Assembly (NCBI GenBank): GCA_019637445.1 | Contig: JAHBVS010000005.1 | Span: forward strand, 1 to 56,660 | Length of the DNA stretch: 56,660 nucleotides | Reading direction: 5' to 3' | Source of the DNA: Gemmatimonadaceae bacterium | Lineage (GTDB): Bacteria > Gemmatimonadota > Gemmatimonadetes > Gemmatimonadales > Gemmatimonadaceae | Shown: positions 7,696 through 16,374 of the stretch, piece by piece | Layout of the letters: each line of letters starts with the position of its first letter | How positions within the stretch are numbered: the first letter of the stretch is position 1 | Translations under genes and position numbers: made by a program | The notes under the pieces: model-generated | Database searches by the model: none | What the model was told of the DNA's origin: nothing | The model's input: the letters and a program-made list of their open reading frames with translations, nothing else

Positions 7696-9108
7696 CTAGG
7701 GCTTCCGCGGCTGCGCCGTGCGCTTGCCTCCCGACGAGCTGCTGCCGGAGGAACTGGACCCCGAGGCGCCCGACCGCGAGGTGCCGGAGCTCGACGCCGG
7801 CCGTGATTCCGTCGCCGGGCTACGCGGGCGTGACGATGCCGCGTCCCCGCCCCGCGGCTGCGCCGACCCGCGTGGCGTCGTGCCCGATGCAGGCACGTAG
7901 CCGCGTCCCTTCTCCATCCGTCCGCCGCGGTCGTAGCGCGGCGTCACAGTCACGGTCACCGGCTGGTTTGCGTAGCCGTAGCCCCAGGTGCCGTAGCGCA
8001 TCGAGCGGCCCCAGAGGTAACCGCCCCAGAACGCGTGGGAGTCCAGGCAGTTGACCGGATTGATCATCAGACCGGTCACCGGCGAATAGAACGGCATCCC
8101 GTAGAGCGGCCAGGCACGGCGCACGTCCCAGAGCAGCCGGTCGCAGGCGCCACCGCTCCAGGCGGTCGCCGTGCGCGATCCGTACGCGGCATTCGACGCC
8201 TCCGCTACGGCGGCCGCGCTGCGTCGCATCTCCGCCATCACGTCCGCGTTGCTCACGGCGCTCGCACCCTCCGCCGCCAAGGACACTTGGAAGTGCTCGC
8301 GATTCCCCAGCGCCACCACCATATCAATTGTAGAGGCCGGGATTCCCGCCGCCTGCAAGCGCTCCAACTCGCGACGCTTCGCGACCAACGCATACTCGGT
8401 CGGAACGATCGCGGCAGCCAGCCAGGTCTCCACCGCAACAGGCTCGAGCCTCTGCGACATCTCAATCACGTCTGCCGAACTCGGCACACGGCTCGCGTGC
8501 TTGCGCGCGGCGAGCGCCGCGGTTTCGAACGGCGCCAACGCCGATCGCAGCGGCTCAGTAAGGTCATCGAGCGCGAGCCGCGAGGATCGCAGGCTCCGCA
8601 CGGCGGTCCGGTTCCCGGTGCGCACGGCCTGCACCTCGATCCAATCACCGCTGGGACCGAGCGCCATCACGGTGCGAGTGTTCCGGAGCACGCCATCGCC
8701 GCAGTCGAAGCTGCCTTCGACATACACGCGTCGGCCGTCGTCCGACGGACGCCCCACTTCACGGCCCGTGCAGCCGGTCTCCTCGATCGGCATCTCGCGG
8801 CCGTCGGCAAAGAGGCTGGCGCGGCGCTCCATCTGGCCATCCTTGAGCGTCACCAGCTCCACGGCCGCGGCATCCCCGGCCACGGGCAGCACGCAGGTCA
8901 CCGCGGGCAGCGCCGTGCTGCCCTGCTCCGTCTCGCCCACCCAGCATCCATATAGGAAGGCCCAGGGTGCCGTCGAGGAATCCTGCGCCGCCAGCGCGCG
9001 TGGCGCGCCAATCGCGAGGGTCGCGCCGAGCGCCAATGCCGCGCCAAGCGCCGATGTCGTGCCAAGCGCCGATGTCGCGCCGAGGGAGATCGCAAGTCGC
9101 ATCCGCAT
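7696..9108 (-). CDS. Secreted protein of unknown function with repeat-built signal peptide
   Basis: This 470-residue protein is paralogous to the downstream gene over its first 150 residues and shares the cysteine pattern GCW...TCVLP...TGCTG...FDCGDG. The hydrophobic core of its signal peptide is made of hexapeptide repeats (LGATSA, LGTTSA, LGAALA, LGATLA) encoded by an 18-bp tandem repeat. A middle region is rich in tyrosine, tryptophan and glycine (SHAFWGGYLWGRSMRYGTWG), and the end is a Ser/Gly/Arg-rich low-complexity tail. No family is recognised. It starts 16 bp after the barrel protein gene and ends 9 bp before its paralogue, so the three are probably one transcript. The start could be 9108 or the in-frame methionine at 9102. 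Confidence 0.7.
   Translation of the reverse strand: MRMRLAISLGATSALGTTSALGAALALGATLAIGAPRALAAQDSSTAPWAFLYGCWVGETEQGSTALPAVTCVLPVAGDAAAVELVTLKDGQMERRASLFADGREMPIEETGCTGREVGRPSDDGRRVYVEGSFDCGDGVLRNTRTVMALGPSGDWIEVQAVRTGNRTAVRSLRSSRLALDDLTEPLRSALAPFETAALAARKHASRVPSSADVIEMSQRLEPVAVETWLAAAIVPTEYALVAKRRELERLQAAGIPASTIDMVVALGNREHFQVSLAAEGASAVSNADVMAEMRRSAAAVAEASNAAYGSRTATAWSGGACDRLLWDVRRAWPLYGMPFYSPVTGLMINPVNCLDSHAFWGGYLWGRSMRYGTWGYGYANQPVTVTVTPRYDRGGRMEKGRGYVPASGTTPRGSAQPRGGDAASSRPRSPATESRPASSSGTSRSGASGSSSSGSSSSGGKRTAQPRKP
9031..9084 (-). repeat. Three 18-bp tandem repeats inside a signal-peptide coding region
   Basis: Units at 9031-9048, 9049-9066 and 9067-9084 are close copies of CGCCGATGTCGTGCCAAG; a partial unit precedes them. 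Each unit encodes six residues of the signal-peptide core of the 470-residue secreted protein, so copy-number change would lengthen or shorten that core in frame. Confidence 0.8.
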
Positions 9109-9124
9109 TGTCAGTCTCCCGGGT

Positions 9125-9874
9125 TCAGAATCGAATGGCGAGGCCGACCGCAGTGGTCAGGCCCGAGAGGTCAATGCGATCAAAGCCCGCGAAGTCGCGC
9201 CCCAAGCTGCCCCGCGCATAGGTGTAGCGAAGGTCGCCAACAAGCTGCATCTCCGGGATGATGCTCCACGCCGCGCCCGCCGAGGCCTGGCCGAACATCG
9301 CCACGCCCTCGGCCTTGAACTCATCGCGGAAGACGTCGAGTGTGCCGGGATCGATGAAATCGCCGTACTGCACGAAGCGATACCGCATCCCGCCCACGGA
9401 GGCGCCGACGTACGGCAGGAGTCGTGTCGGGATCCAGGCGCGTGAGCCGATCATGCGGCCGCGGTCACGCAGGTAGTAGCGGGCCCCGATGCCGATCGGT
9501 GTGCGGGAGAATCGCGTGGTCTGCTCGATGTCGCGGCCGTCCTGGTCTACCCAATCGCGGAATGCGCTGCGGCGCCGCACGCTGTTGCCGGCGACTGAGA
9601 ACACGATGTCCGTGCGTCCGTTCAGCGTGATGGCGACGTCCACGCCGCGGTCCGAACCAGCAAAGTCCTGGCGGCCCAGCGTGAGCTCGTCAAAGGACTG
9701 CGCGAAGATGTCCGACGAGGCACTCGCCTGCGCAAAGCCACCGAACAGCGTGATTGTCGCTGCCGGTGGCTTGAAGAGGTATCCGCGCTCAAGGGCCGAC
9801 TGTGCGTCGGCCGCCGTGGGGAAACTGGCGATGCTTGCGATCGCCAGCAACGCGAGCGGTGGGAGTGCACGCAC
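9125..9874 (-). CDS. Outer-membrane beta-barrel protein
   Basis: This protein of about 249 residues has a signal peptide ending TAADAQS. Alternating amphipathic strands follow (ATITLFGGFAQASASSDIF, RLLPYVGASVGGMRYRFVQY, MQLVGDLRYTYARG), and the chain ends in the aromatic signature GLAIRF, typical of outer-membrane barrels of the OmpA/OmpW size class. A GTG at 9874 is preferred as the start because GGAGG lies 4 nt before it and the signal peptide then begins VRALPPLALLA; an upstream GTG at 9895 has no such site. It heads the operon with the two paralogous secreted proteins, which suggests a shared envelope function that cannot be named. Confidence 0.75.
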   Translation of the reverse strand: MRALPPLALLAIASIASFPTAADAQSALERGYLFKPPAATITLFGGFAQASASSDIFAQSFDELTLGRQDFAGSDRGVDVAITLNGRTDIVFSVAGNSVRRRSAFRDWVDQDGRDIEQTTRFSRTPIGIGARYYLRDRGRMIGSRAWIPTRLLPYVGASVGGMRYRFVQYGDFIDPGTLDVFRDEFKAEGVAMFGQASAGAAWSIIPEMQLVGDLRYTYARGSLGRDFAGFDRIDLSGLTTAVGLAIRF

Positions 9875-9984
9875 GGGACCTCCGGAGGTATGCACTACGA
9901 TATGCGAAATACCTCATAAGCGCCAGAAACGTTCCTGAGGACCTTCATTAAAAGCCTAGGGCGCCGCATACCCACCCCCACCCG

Positions 9985-12747
9985 CTAGAACTTGATGCTG
10001 AGGCCGATGGTGTGGGCCATGCGGTCCCGACTGAACGTTTCGAAGCTCGCCTGGGTCAGGTCGTCGTAGTCCGACGCGTTCTTGTCGTACTCGGGATCGT
10101 CGGAGACCCAGTAGAAGCTGTAGCCGTAGCGCAGGGAGAGGCGGCGGGTGCCCTTGAGAAAGTGGACCTCGAAAGACGCGGTCGGAGTGAGGCCGTCGAA
10201 GATCACCACGGAGCCACGATCGTTGAAGGCGCCGCCGGTTCCGACGCCGGAAACGTCGAAGGTGACGAAGCGGGCGTTGAAGGTGTTCAGCGTGAGCGCG
10301 GGCGAGATGACGACGTTGTCAGAGAGGCGCTTCATCAAGCCCGCGCTGAGGTCGAGCATGCGCCAGCCGAGCACGGTGTTGCGCTCATCGAGGCCGTCAA
10401 CCGTCCGCGACCCCGCGCCGACACCCAACGTCAGGCCGACCATCCCCAGCGTGGGAATCATCTTGCGCGACCAGTAGTCGGAGAGATCGCCGCGCCGGAA
10501 GGCCAGCACCTCCGTGTTCGCCTCCACGTAGCCGCTCGGATGCAGGTCCACGTGATAATTGCGCAGCACGGGATTCGACAGCATCACCAAGTCGTTCCGG
10601 AAGTCCGGTGTGCCAAGCGCGAGCAGGTGGCGGTCGACGCCGAAGTTGCGCTCGTAGGAAGACAACGTGAGGCTGAACTCCTTGCCCGGCTCCATGGCCA
10701 CCGTGCGCAGCTCGAGCGGATCCGGGCTGCGGTACAGGCGGCGCAGCGTGAGGGTCTGCTGTCCAGGCCGGAGGTACACGAACTGCTCGTTAAGGCTCAG
10801 GTTCACGCGCCGCATCGGGTCCTCGAGCTGCTCACAGTCGAAGTGTCGCAGCGCAGGCCGGCTGGGCAACAGCGCCTTGACCAGTGAGTCGAGCTCCTGC
10901 TGGACGTCCACGACGCCCGTCACGCCGACGAGCCGCACGCTGTTTGCGCTCTGGCCACGAACAGCAGCCCGGTTCAGGATCTGTTGCCGCGTGAAGAGCG
11001 TTCCGTTGGGTTGGCTGCGCACCGTCAACTTGGCGTAGCGCCGACCCATTGACTCGGTGGCCGCGCGGAGCTGCGTGGTGACATTGCCCAAGGCCGACTG
11101 ATAGGCGCTGACGCTCTGTGCCTCGGCAACCACCTCAAGCACGGACGGACTGCGTCCACCAATCGCTGAGTACTCGTTGCCGATTGACCGCGCGGCCGAC
11201 CCCGAGCAGAGGAACTTGGCGTTGTCCAACAGTACGGGCGTGAGATCCTCGGCCACGGCGGCGCGCTGCGCCGCCGGCATCGCGGTGCTGCGCACAAGGC
11301 TCAGCGACGACGCCCCGAGCTCGGGATATGAGTTGATTGCGCCCGCATTGGCACGTCGGAAGTCGTCGAGCCCGCCCGTGTACGCCTTCGTGAGGTCGCC
11401 GTCGTAGGCCTCCTCGGCGTCCACGAAGATCTCGTCGACCTCTTCGTACAGCTTCGTGATCGTTGCGAGCTTGGCACGCTGGGCCTCGCGGAGGCGCGTG
11501 GTGGCCTGCTGGATTCCGGTGACCACCGGCGTCGGCAGACCCGGGTGACGGCGAATCACCTCGTGCAGGCGCTGCTCCTCGCGCTGCAGGTCGGCGATGT
11601 CGTCGCGCAGGAGACGTTCGGTGCTCGCCGCGACGCGCGCGATGCGACCTGCCTCGGCGTTGATGGCGCGGATCTTGGCTTGGCGCTCGCGCGCCTCGAG
11701 CACGGCGGCAATCTCGCGGCCGAGCTTCTCGCCTGCGGCCTGATACGAGGCCTGCTTCTGCCGCCAGTTGCGCTCGTTGCGCGCGATGTCAGCAGTGAAC
11801 TGGTCGTTCCACTGCTTGGTCTGGGCATCGTACTGGGCCTGCCAGCGCTGGGTGGCGGCCGCGTCGTAGGTGGGGCGCGCAACTGCGGGCGCGGCGGGAG
11901 CGGAGGGCGCCGAACGCGAAGCTGCAGCCGAGCCGGAAGCGGCGGATGCCGAGCCCGCAGCCGCGCCGGAAGCGGCGCTGCCTGCCGATCGAGCGCCTGT
12001 CCCCGAGGTCGCCCCTGCACTTCCCGCGGTAGTCGCCGAGGCCGAAGCACCGGACTGCTGTTGCTGCTGTTGCTGCTGTTGCGCCAGCCGCTGCAACTCG
12101 AGACCGACGCGATTGTCAATCGACTGTAGGTTCGTCGTCGTCGCGCGCACCCACTCGATGCTCTCCACGCGGACCTTCAGCGAATCGCCCTGCACCTTCA
12201 GTGGCACCTTGTTCGTGTTCCAGCGCGAGAACAACTGTAGCCAGGCACTCTCGCCGAACGTGATGGTCTGCGTGCGCGTGGAGCGTCCCTGTTCGATCGA
12301 GAACGCGTCCGTCTGCACGCGCTTCTCGCCCGTGATGGGATTCGTGGCCGAGACCGTGATGCGGACCTCGGCGCGCGTGATGGGGCGCAGGTTGAACTCC
12401 GAGACCTGACGGAAGACCTCGCCGCCCGACCCGTTGGGCGCGACGACCGTCAGCGTGGAGTCCAACCTGAAGTCGTGCGCGAAGCGCACTTCCTGCAGGC
12501 CCCAGCTGGTACCGCCGAAGAATGTGGCGACGTCCGCGAAGCCGCCTTCGAACTTCGAGATGTGCTTGCAGCCGCTGCAGCGGCCGGCAGTTCCTGGTGG
12601 GATCAGCGCGATCAGCATCTGGCCGACGACACCGCCGACCTGGCCGTCCGTTCGCTGGATGCTGTTCACCCAGCCCTGCGCGTGGATGGTGGCGCTCGGG
12701 AGGACGCCGAGCAGGAGCACGACAAGGGCCGCAGCGAGGGGACGCAT
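9985..12747 (-). CDS. Large secreted coiled-coil protein with C-terminal barrel
   Basis: This protein of about 920 residues is of unknown family. Starting at the methionine at 12747 gives a good signal peptide (MRPLAAALVVLLLGVLPSAT, cleaved near IHAQG); the upstream in-frame extension is Pro/Arg-rich and unlikely. An N-terminal beta-rich domain is followed by a run of nine glutamines, an Ala/Ser/Gly low-complexity linker, a long charged helical segment that is probably coiled coil (ERNWRQKQASYQAAGEKLGR...LQREEQRLHEVIRRHPGL), and a C-terminal part ending HTIGLSIKF. Strands such as RLSLRYGYSFYWVSD resemble an outer-membrane barrel. It is divergent from the downstream kinase gene, with a shared promoter region of about 230 bp. 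Confidence 0.7.
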   Translation of the reverse strand: MRPLAAALVVLLLGVLPSATIHAQGWVNSIQRTDGQVGGVVGQMLIALIPPGTAGRCSGCKHISKFEGGFADVATFFGGTSWGLQEVRFAHDFRLDSTLTVVAPNGSGGEVFRQVSEFNLRPITRAEVRITVSATNPITGEKRVQTDAFSIEQGRSTRTQTITFGESAWLQLFSRWNTNKVPLKVQGDSLKVRVESIEWVRATTTNLQSIDNRVGLELQRLAQQQQQQQQQSGASASATTAGSAGATSGTGARSAGSAASGAAAGSASAASGSAAASRSAPSAPAAPAVARPTYDAAATQRWQAQYDAQTKQWNDQFTADIARNERNWRQKQASYQAAGEKLGREIAAVLEARERQAKIRAINAEAGRIARVAASTERLLRDDIADLQREEQRLHEVIRRHPGLPTPVVTGIQQATTRLREAQRAKLATITKLYEEVDEIFVDAEEAYDGDLTKAYTGGLDDFRRANAGAINSYPELGASSLSLVRSTAMPAAQRAAVAEDLTPVLLDNAKFLCSGSAARSIGNEYSAIGGRSPSVLEVVAEAQSVSAYQSALGNVTTQLRAATESMGRRYAKLTVRSQPNGTLFTRQQILNRAAVRGQSANSVRLVGVTGVVDVQQELDSLVKALLPSRPALRHFDCEQLEDPMRRVNLSLNEQFVYLRPGQQTLTLRRLYRSPDPLELRTVAMEPGKEFSLTLSSYERNFGVDRHLLALGTPDFRNDLVMLSNPVLRNYHVDLHPSGYVEANTEVLAFRRGDLSDYWSRKMIPTLGMVGLTLGVGAGSRTVDGLDERNTVLGWRMLDLSAGLMKRLSDNVVISPALTLNTFNARFVTFDVSGVGTGGAFNDRGSVVIFDGLTPTASFEVHFLKGTRRLSLRYGYSFYWVSDDPEYDKNASDYDDLTQASFETFSRDRMAHTIGLSIKF
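12055..12081 (-). repeat. Three 9-bp tandem repeats coding polyglutamine
   Basis: CTGCTGTTG occurs three times in direct succession and encodes the Q9 tract of the large secreted protein. The unit length is a multiple of three, so slippage would change the glutamine count without a frameshift. Confidence 0.85.
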
Positions 12748-12973
12748 CAAGGGGGCGGGTCGTTGGCCGTCCACTGCTCCGCGCAACCCAAGTGCACGCG
12801 GTGGTGGACGCCCGATTGATGAGGGTGCCGACGCGCTGCGCCGACGGGGCTTCACTTGTGGGCGGAAAGTCTACGTGTGAGGGAATCCCCCGCCAACGGG
12901 GTCGTAACTTTGTGATGCCTCGCGAGCGAGGGCGGCGTTGGCGCGACTCCGCGCTGGGCCGTACATTCGCGCA

Positions 12974-14377
12974 GTGTCGACCCCACTTGAGCGCCTGAAG
13001 GACGCCTTCGCCGGTCAGTACGAGATCACCTCGGAGGTCGGCTCCGGTGGCATGGCGACGGTCTACCTCGCCCGAGATCTCAAGCACGATCGCCAGGTGG
13101 CCATCAAGGTCCTGCGGCCGGAGCTCGCCGCGGCACTCGGCCCCGACCGCTTCCCGCGCGAGATTCGCATCGTCGCGCAGCTGTCACACCCGCACGTGCT
13201 GCCCTTGCACGACTCCGGCGAGGTGGCGGGTTTCCTCTACTATGTGATGCCGTACGTGGACGGCGAGTCGCTGCGCGCCAAGGTCGAGCGCGAGGGACAG
13301 CTGCCCGTGCACGACGCCGTGCGCATCCTCCGGGAGGTCGCCGACGCGCTGGCCTACGCGCACGAGCACGGCGTGATGCATCGCGACATCAAGCCCGACA
13401 ACGTGATGCTCTCGGGCCGCCACGCGCTGGTGATGGATTTCGGCGTGGCCAAGGCCGTGAGCAAGGCGGCCGGCGACAAGCTCACCACGGTGGGCGTGGC
13501 CGTGGGCACGCCGACGTATATGTCCCCGGAGCAAGCGACGGGCGAGGAGCACATCGACCATCGCTCCGACATCTACTCGCTCGGCGTGCTGGGCTACGAG
13601 CTGCTCGCTGGCGAACCGCCTTTCCAGGGCAAGTCCGCGCAGGTCATCCTCTCGGCGCACGTGCTGGAGAAGCCGAAGTCCGTCTCGGAGATCCGCAAGG
13701 CCGTGTCGCCGGTGTTGGCCGATTTGATTGCGCGCTGCATGGAGAAGAATCCGGCAGACCGGCCACAGACCGCCGAGGAAGTGCTGCTGGAGCTGGAGGC
13801 GTTGGCGACGCCGAGTGGTGGCGTGACGCCGACGACGACGCGGCCGATGCGCGCGACCAAGGCCAAGGCGCCCGCGGCTGGCACGCGGATGCGGAATGCA
13901 CTCGTAGGCGTGGCGATCGCGTTGGCGCTCGTGCTTGGCGGCTTTGGGGCCTGGGCCACGCTCGGCAATGCTGCGCCGGGCCCAGAGCGACTGGCCGTGC
14001 TCCCGCTCACGGACGTCTCCGGTCAGGACGGCGAGGTCGTGACGGTGCTTGTGAACCAACTCGGCGTGGCGCTCGGGCAGGTCAGCGGCGTCACGGTCGC
14101 CCCGCCGTCCGCCGTGAATCCCTACAAGACGGCGCCCAAGCCGCTCGATGAGATGGCGCGCGACTTGAACGTCGGCGCGTTCCTCGAGGGGAATGTGTTT
14201 CGCTCGGGCCAGCGGCTGCGGGTGACGCTGCAGCTGACCAATCCGCACTCGATCGGCCAGTTCTGGGCCGGGAGCTATGACATCGATCTCACCGCCGACG
14301 TGCTGGAGGCGGTGGACAAGGTCATCCCCGACATCGTGAACGGCATTCGCACGCGTCTACAGACACCGACCACTTAA
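12974..14377 (+). CDS. Membrane Ser/Thr protein kinase with TolB-like extracytoplasmic domain
   Basis: This Hanks-type kinase has about 467 residues. The GTG at 12974 is chosen as start because the protein then begins STPLERLKDAFAGQYEI, the usual opening for such kinases. It has a glycine loop (GSGGMATVYLA), the lysine in VAIKVL, the catalytic HRDIKPDN, DFGVA, and the activation-segment end GTPTYMSPEQ. One transmembrane helix follows (ALVGVAIALALVLGGFGAWA). The extracytoplasmic part (RLAVLPLTDVS, LNVGAFLEGNVFRSGQRLRV) resembles TolB N-terminal/FlgO-like sensor domains. The PD40 propeller lipoprotein starts 11 bp downstream, so the two probably form a unit. The ligand and the phosphorylation targets are unknown. 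Confidence 0.92.
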   Translation: MSTPLERLKDAFAGQYEITSEVGSGGMATVYLARDLKHDRQVAIKVLRPELAAALGPDRFPREIRIVAQLSHPHVLPLHDSGEVAGFLYYVMPYVDGESLRAKVEREGQLPVHDAVRILREVADALAYAHEHGVMHRDIKPDNVMLSGRHALVMDFGVAKAVSKAAGDKLTTVGVAVGTPTYMSPEQATGEEHIDHRSDIYSLGVLGYELLAGEPPFQGKSAQVILSAHVLEKPKSVSEIRKAVSPVLADLIARCMEKNPADRPQTAEEVLLELEALATPSGGVTPTTTRPMRATKAKAPAAGTRMRNALVGVAIALALVLGGFGAWATLGNAAPGPERLAVLPLTDVSGQDGEVVTVLVNQLGVALGQVSGVTVAPPSAVNPYKTAPKPLDEMARDLNVGAFLEGNVFRSGQRLRVTLQLTNPHSIGQFWAGSYDIDLTADVLEAVDKVIPDIVNGIRTRLQTPTT

Positions 14378-14388
14378 TCCCCCCCTCG

Positions 14389-16374
14389 ATGTCTCGACTT
14401 CGTCTTGTAGTCCTGCCCTTCCTCGCGCTCGCCGGCTGTTCGCGTGGCGACGCCAACGGCGTGCCGGAGCAGATGACCGTGCTGCGCACGGAGATGGGAT
14501 CCGTGCTCACGCCGGCGCTTTCCCCTGATGGCTCCCGACTCGCCTGGTCGCAGCCGGTGGGTGGCCAGGCGCGCATCTTCGTTGGCGCGGCGGACGGCAG
14601 CAATCCCGTCATGCTAACGCAGGGGACCTGGGATATTGATCCGTACTGGTCCCCGGACGGCCAGTGGATCGCCTTCTTTGGCGAATCGCCGGGCTTCGAT
14701 GTGTGGGTGGTGCCGGCGGCGGGCGGCGAGCCGCGGCAGCTGACCTCGGGGCCTGCCAACGACGGACCAATCGGTTGGCTGCCGGACAACAGTGGCGTGG
14801 TCTTCATCCGCGCTGGCGAGGGCAGCACCCGCACGATGGTTGCGCCGCTCGATGGCGGACCGTTGCGAGAACTGGTGGCGGGGCGTAACGCCGACGCGAG
14901 CCAGTGGGCCATGCTCTCGCCGGACGGTACGCGGGTGGCGATGCTCCTGCAGCACGGCAGTGTCTCGACGGTCTGGGTCGCCAACGCCGATGGCAGCAAC
15001 GCGCGGCAGCTGACCACCGACGGACTTGAGGCACTGGGAGGGGCCGATCGCACGTGGTCGCCCGATGGGCGCTTCATTGCCTTTCACTCCCGCCGCACGG
15101 GGACCACGGACATCTGGACGGCAAACGTCGAGACGGGCGAGCTCCGGCAAGTGACGACGGATATCCGCAACGATATGGAGCATTCGTGGTCGCCGGACGG
15201 CCGCTGGATTGCCTACGTATCGGACCGCGGCGGCCAGTTCGATCTCTGGATCTCTCCGGCCAGCGGTGGCGAAGCGCTGCGTGTAACGCACGATGCCGAG
15301 TTGGAGACGGATATCGGCTGGACGCCCGACGGACAGGCGCTGTACTACTCCCGCCTCGTGACGGATGCGCAGGTCGCCGTCACGACTCCGGGTGGCGCGC
15401 CGCAGGTGCTGGTCGAGTGGCCGGGCCGTCAGATCCAAGACCGGGTCGCTCTCTCGCCCGACGAGCGCACGGCGCTCTTCACCGGCGACCGCAGCGGCAA
15501 CTTGGACATCTGGTCCGTGCCCGTGGCCGGAGGCGAGCCGGCGCCGTTCGCGGCCAGCCCGTTGGATGATCGCAGCCCGACCTATTCTCCTGACGGCCGC
15601 CAGGTTGCGTTCGAGTCGAACCGCGCCGGCAACTGGGACGTCTATGTGGTGGGGTCGGCCGGCGGAGAGCCGCGGCGGATCGCCGACTGGGCGAGCAACG
15701 AGTACGACGCCTCGTGGTCGCCCGACGGATCGCAGATCGCGTTTTGGTCCAGCCACGAGACGCCGCAGCTTGAACTCTGGGTGGTCGCGGCCGCCGGGGG
15801 CGCGCCGCGGCGCCTGACGACCATGGGCCGGACCGTGATGGGCGTGCCGCAGTGGAGTCCGGATGGCAAGAGCATCTACGTGCTCAGTTCCAGCAGCGAA
15901 GGCGCCGGACTGTTCCGCGTGCCGGTCGCCGGCGGTCGGCCACAGCGCCTGGAGACCTCCACGGTGGCGAGGCCTTGGGCGGCAGCGCTGTCGCCGGACG
16001 GCCGCTGGTACGGCTACTCGGCAATCGAACGTGGCTGGGCATTCGTGGAGATCGTGCCGACCGCCGGCGGTGCGCGTCGGCGCATCGCGACGCGAAATGA
16101 CCGTGTCTGGAACACGCGCGGCGTCTGGGCGCGCGATGGCAGCGCGATCTTGATCTCGGAGTGGCAGTTCGATGACGACGGCACGGAGAACATGATTGAG
16201 TTCACGCTCGGCGAGCCCGTCACCTCACGCGAGTTGACGGCGCGCCCGAACAGCTTTGAGATTGCCGGCGCGACCCTGAAGGATGGGCGCACGATCTACA
16301 CGGCTCTCGGCTTGAAGGCGGACGTGGCGCGGGTGTCGGTGGGCGCGTTGCTGGCAACGCGCTCCTCACCGTGA
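14389..16374 (+). CDS. PD40/TolB-like beta-propeller lipoprotein
   Basis: This 661-residue protein is exported as a lipoprotein (MSRLRLVVLPFLALAGC, lipid cysteine in LAGC). About thirteen copies of the WSPDG(R/Q)xIAF motif are spread through the whole chain (for example WSPDGQWIAFF, WSPDGRFIAFHS, YSPDGRQVAFES), each followed by a D(I/L)W or similar strand, so it should fold as one or two beta-propellers. Such WD40-like proteins usually bind other proteins, peptidoglycan or ligands in the periplasm. It is encoded between the sensor kinase and a DUF885 hydrolase, and the stop codon overlaps the next start codon by 1 bp, so it is co-translated with the hydrolase. Confidence 0.88.
   Translation: MSRLRLVVLPFLALAGCSRGDANGVPEQMTVLRTEMGSVLTPALSPDGSRLAWSQPVGGQARIFVGAADGSNPVMLTQGTWDIDPYWSPDGQWIAFFGESPGFDVWVVPAAGGEPRQLTSGPANDGPIGWLPDNSGVVFIRAGEGSTRTMVAPLDGGPLRELVAGRNADASQWAMLSPDGTRVAMLLQHGSVSTVWVANADGSNARQLTTDGLEALGGADRTWSPDGRFIAFHSRRTGTTDIWTANVETGELRQVTTDIRNDMEHSWSPDGRWIAYVSDRGGQFDLWISPASGGEALRVTHDAELETDIGWTPDGQALYYSRLVTDAQVAVTTPGGAPQVLVEWPGRQIQDRVALSPDERTALFTGDRSGNLDIWSVPVAGGEPAPFAASPLDDRSPTYSPDGRQVAFESNRAGNWDVYVVGSAGGEPRRIADWASNEYDASWSPDGSQIAFWSSHETPQLELWVVAAAGGAPRRLTTMGRTVMGVPQWSPDGKSIYVLSSSSEGAGLFRVPVAGGRPQRLETSTVARPWAAALSPDGRWYGYSAIERGWAFVEIVPTAGGARRRIATRNDRVWNTRGVWARDGSAILISEWQFDDDGTENMIEFTLGEPVTSRELTARPNSFEIAGATLKDGRTIYTALGLKADVARVSVGALLATRSSP

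Noticed and set aside
6097-7806. 569-residue plus-strand open frame
   Set aside because: Arg-rich low-complexity antisense of the secreted paralogue, with no domain; the minus-strand gene has a signal peptide and a paralogue.
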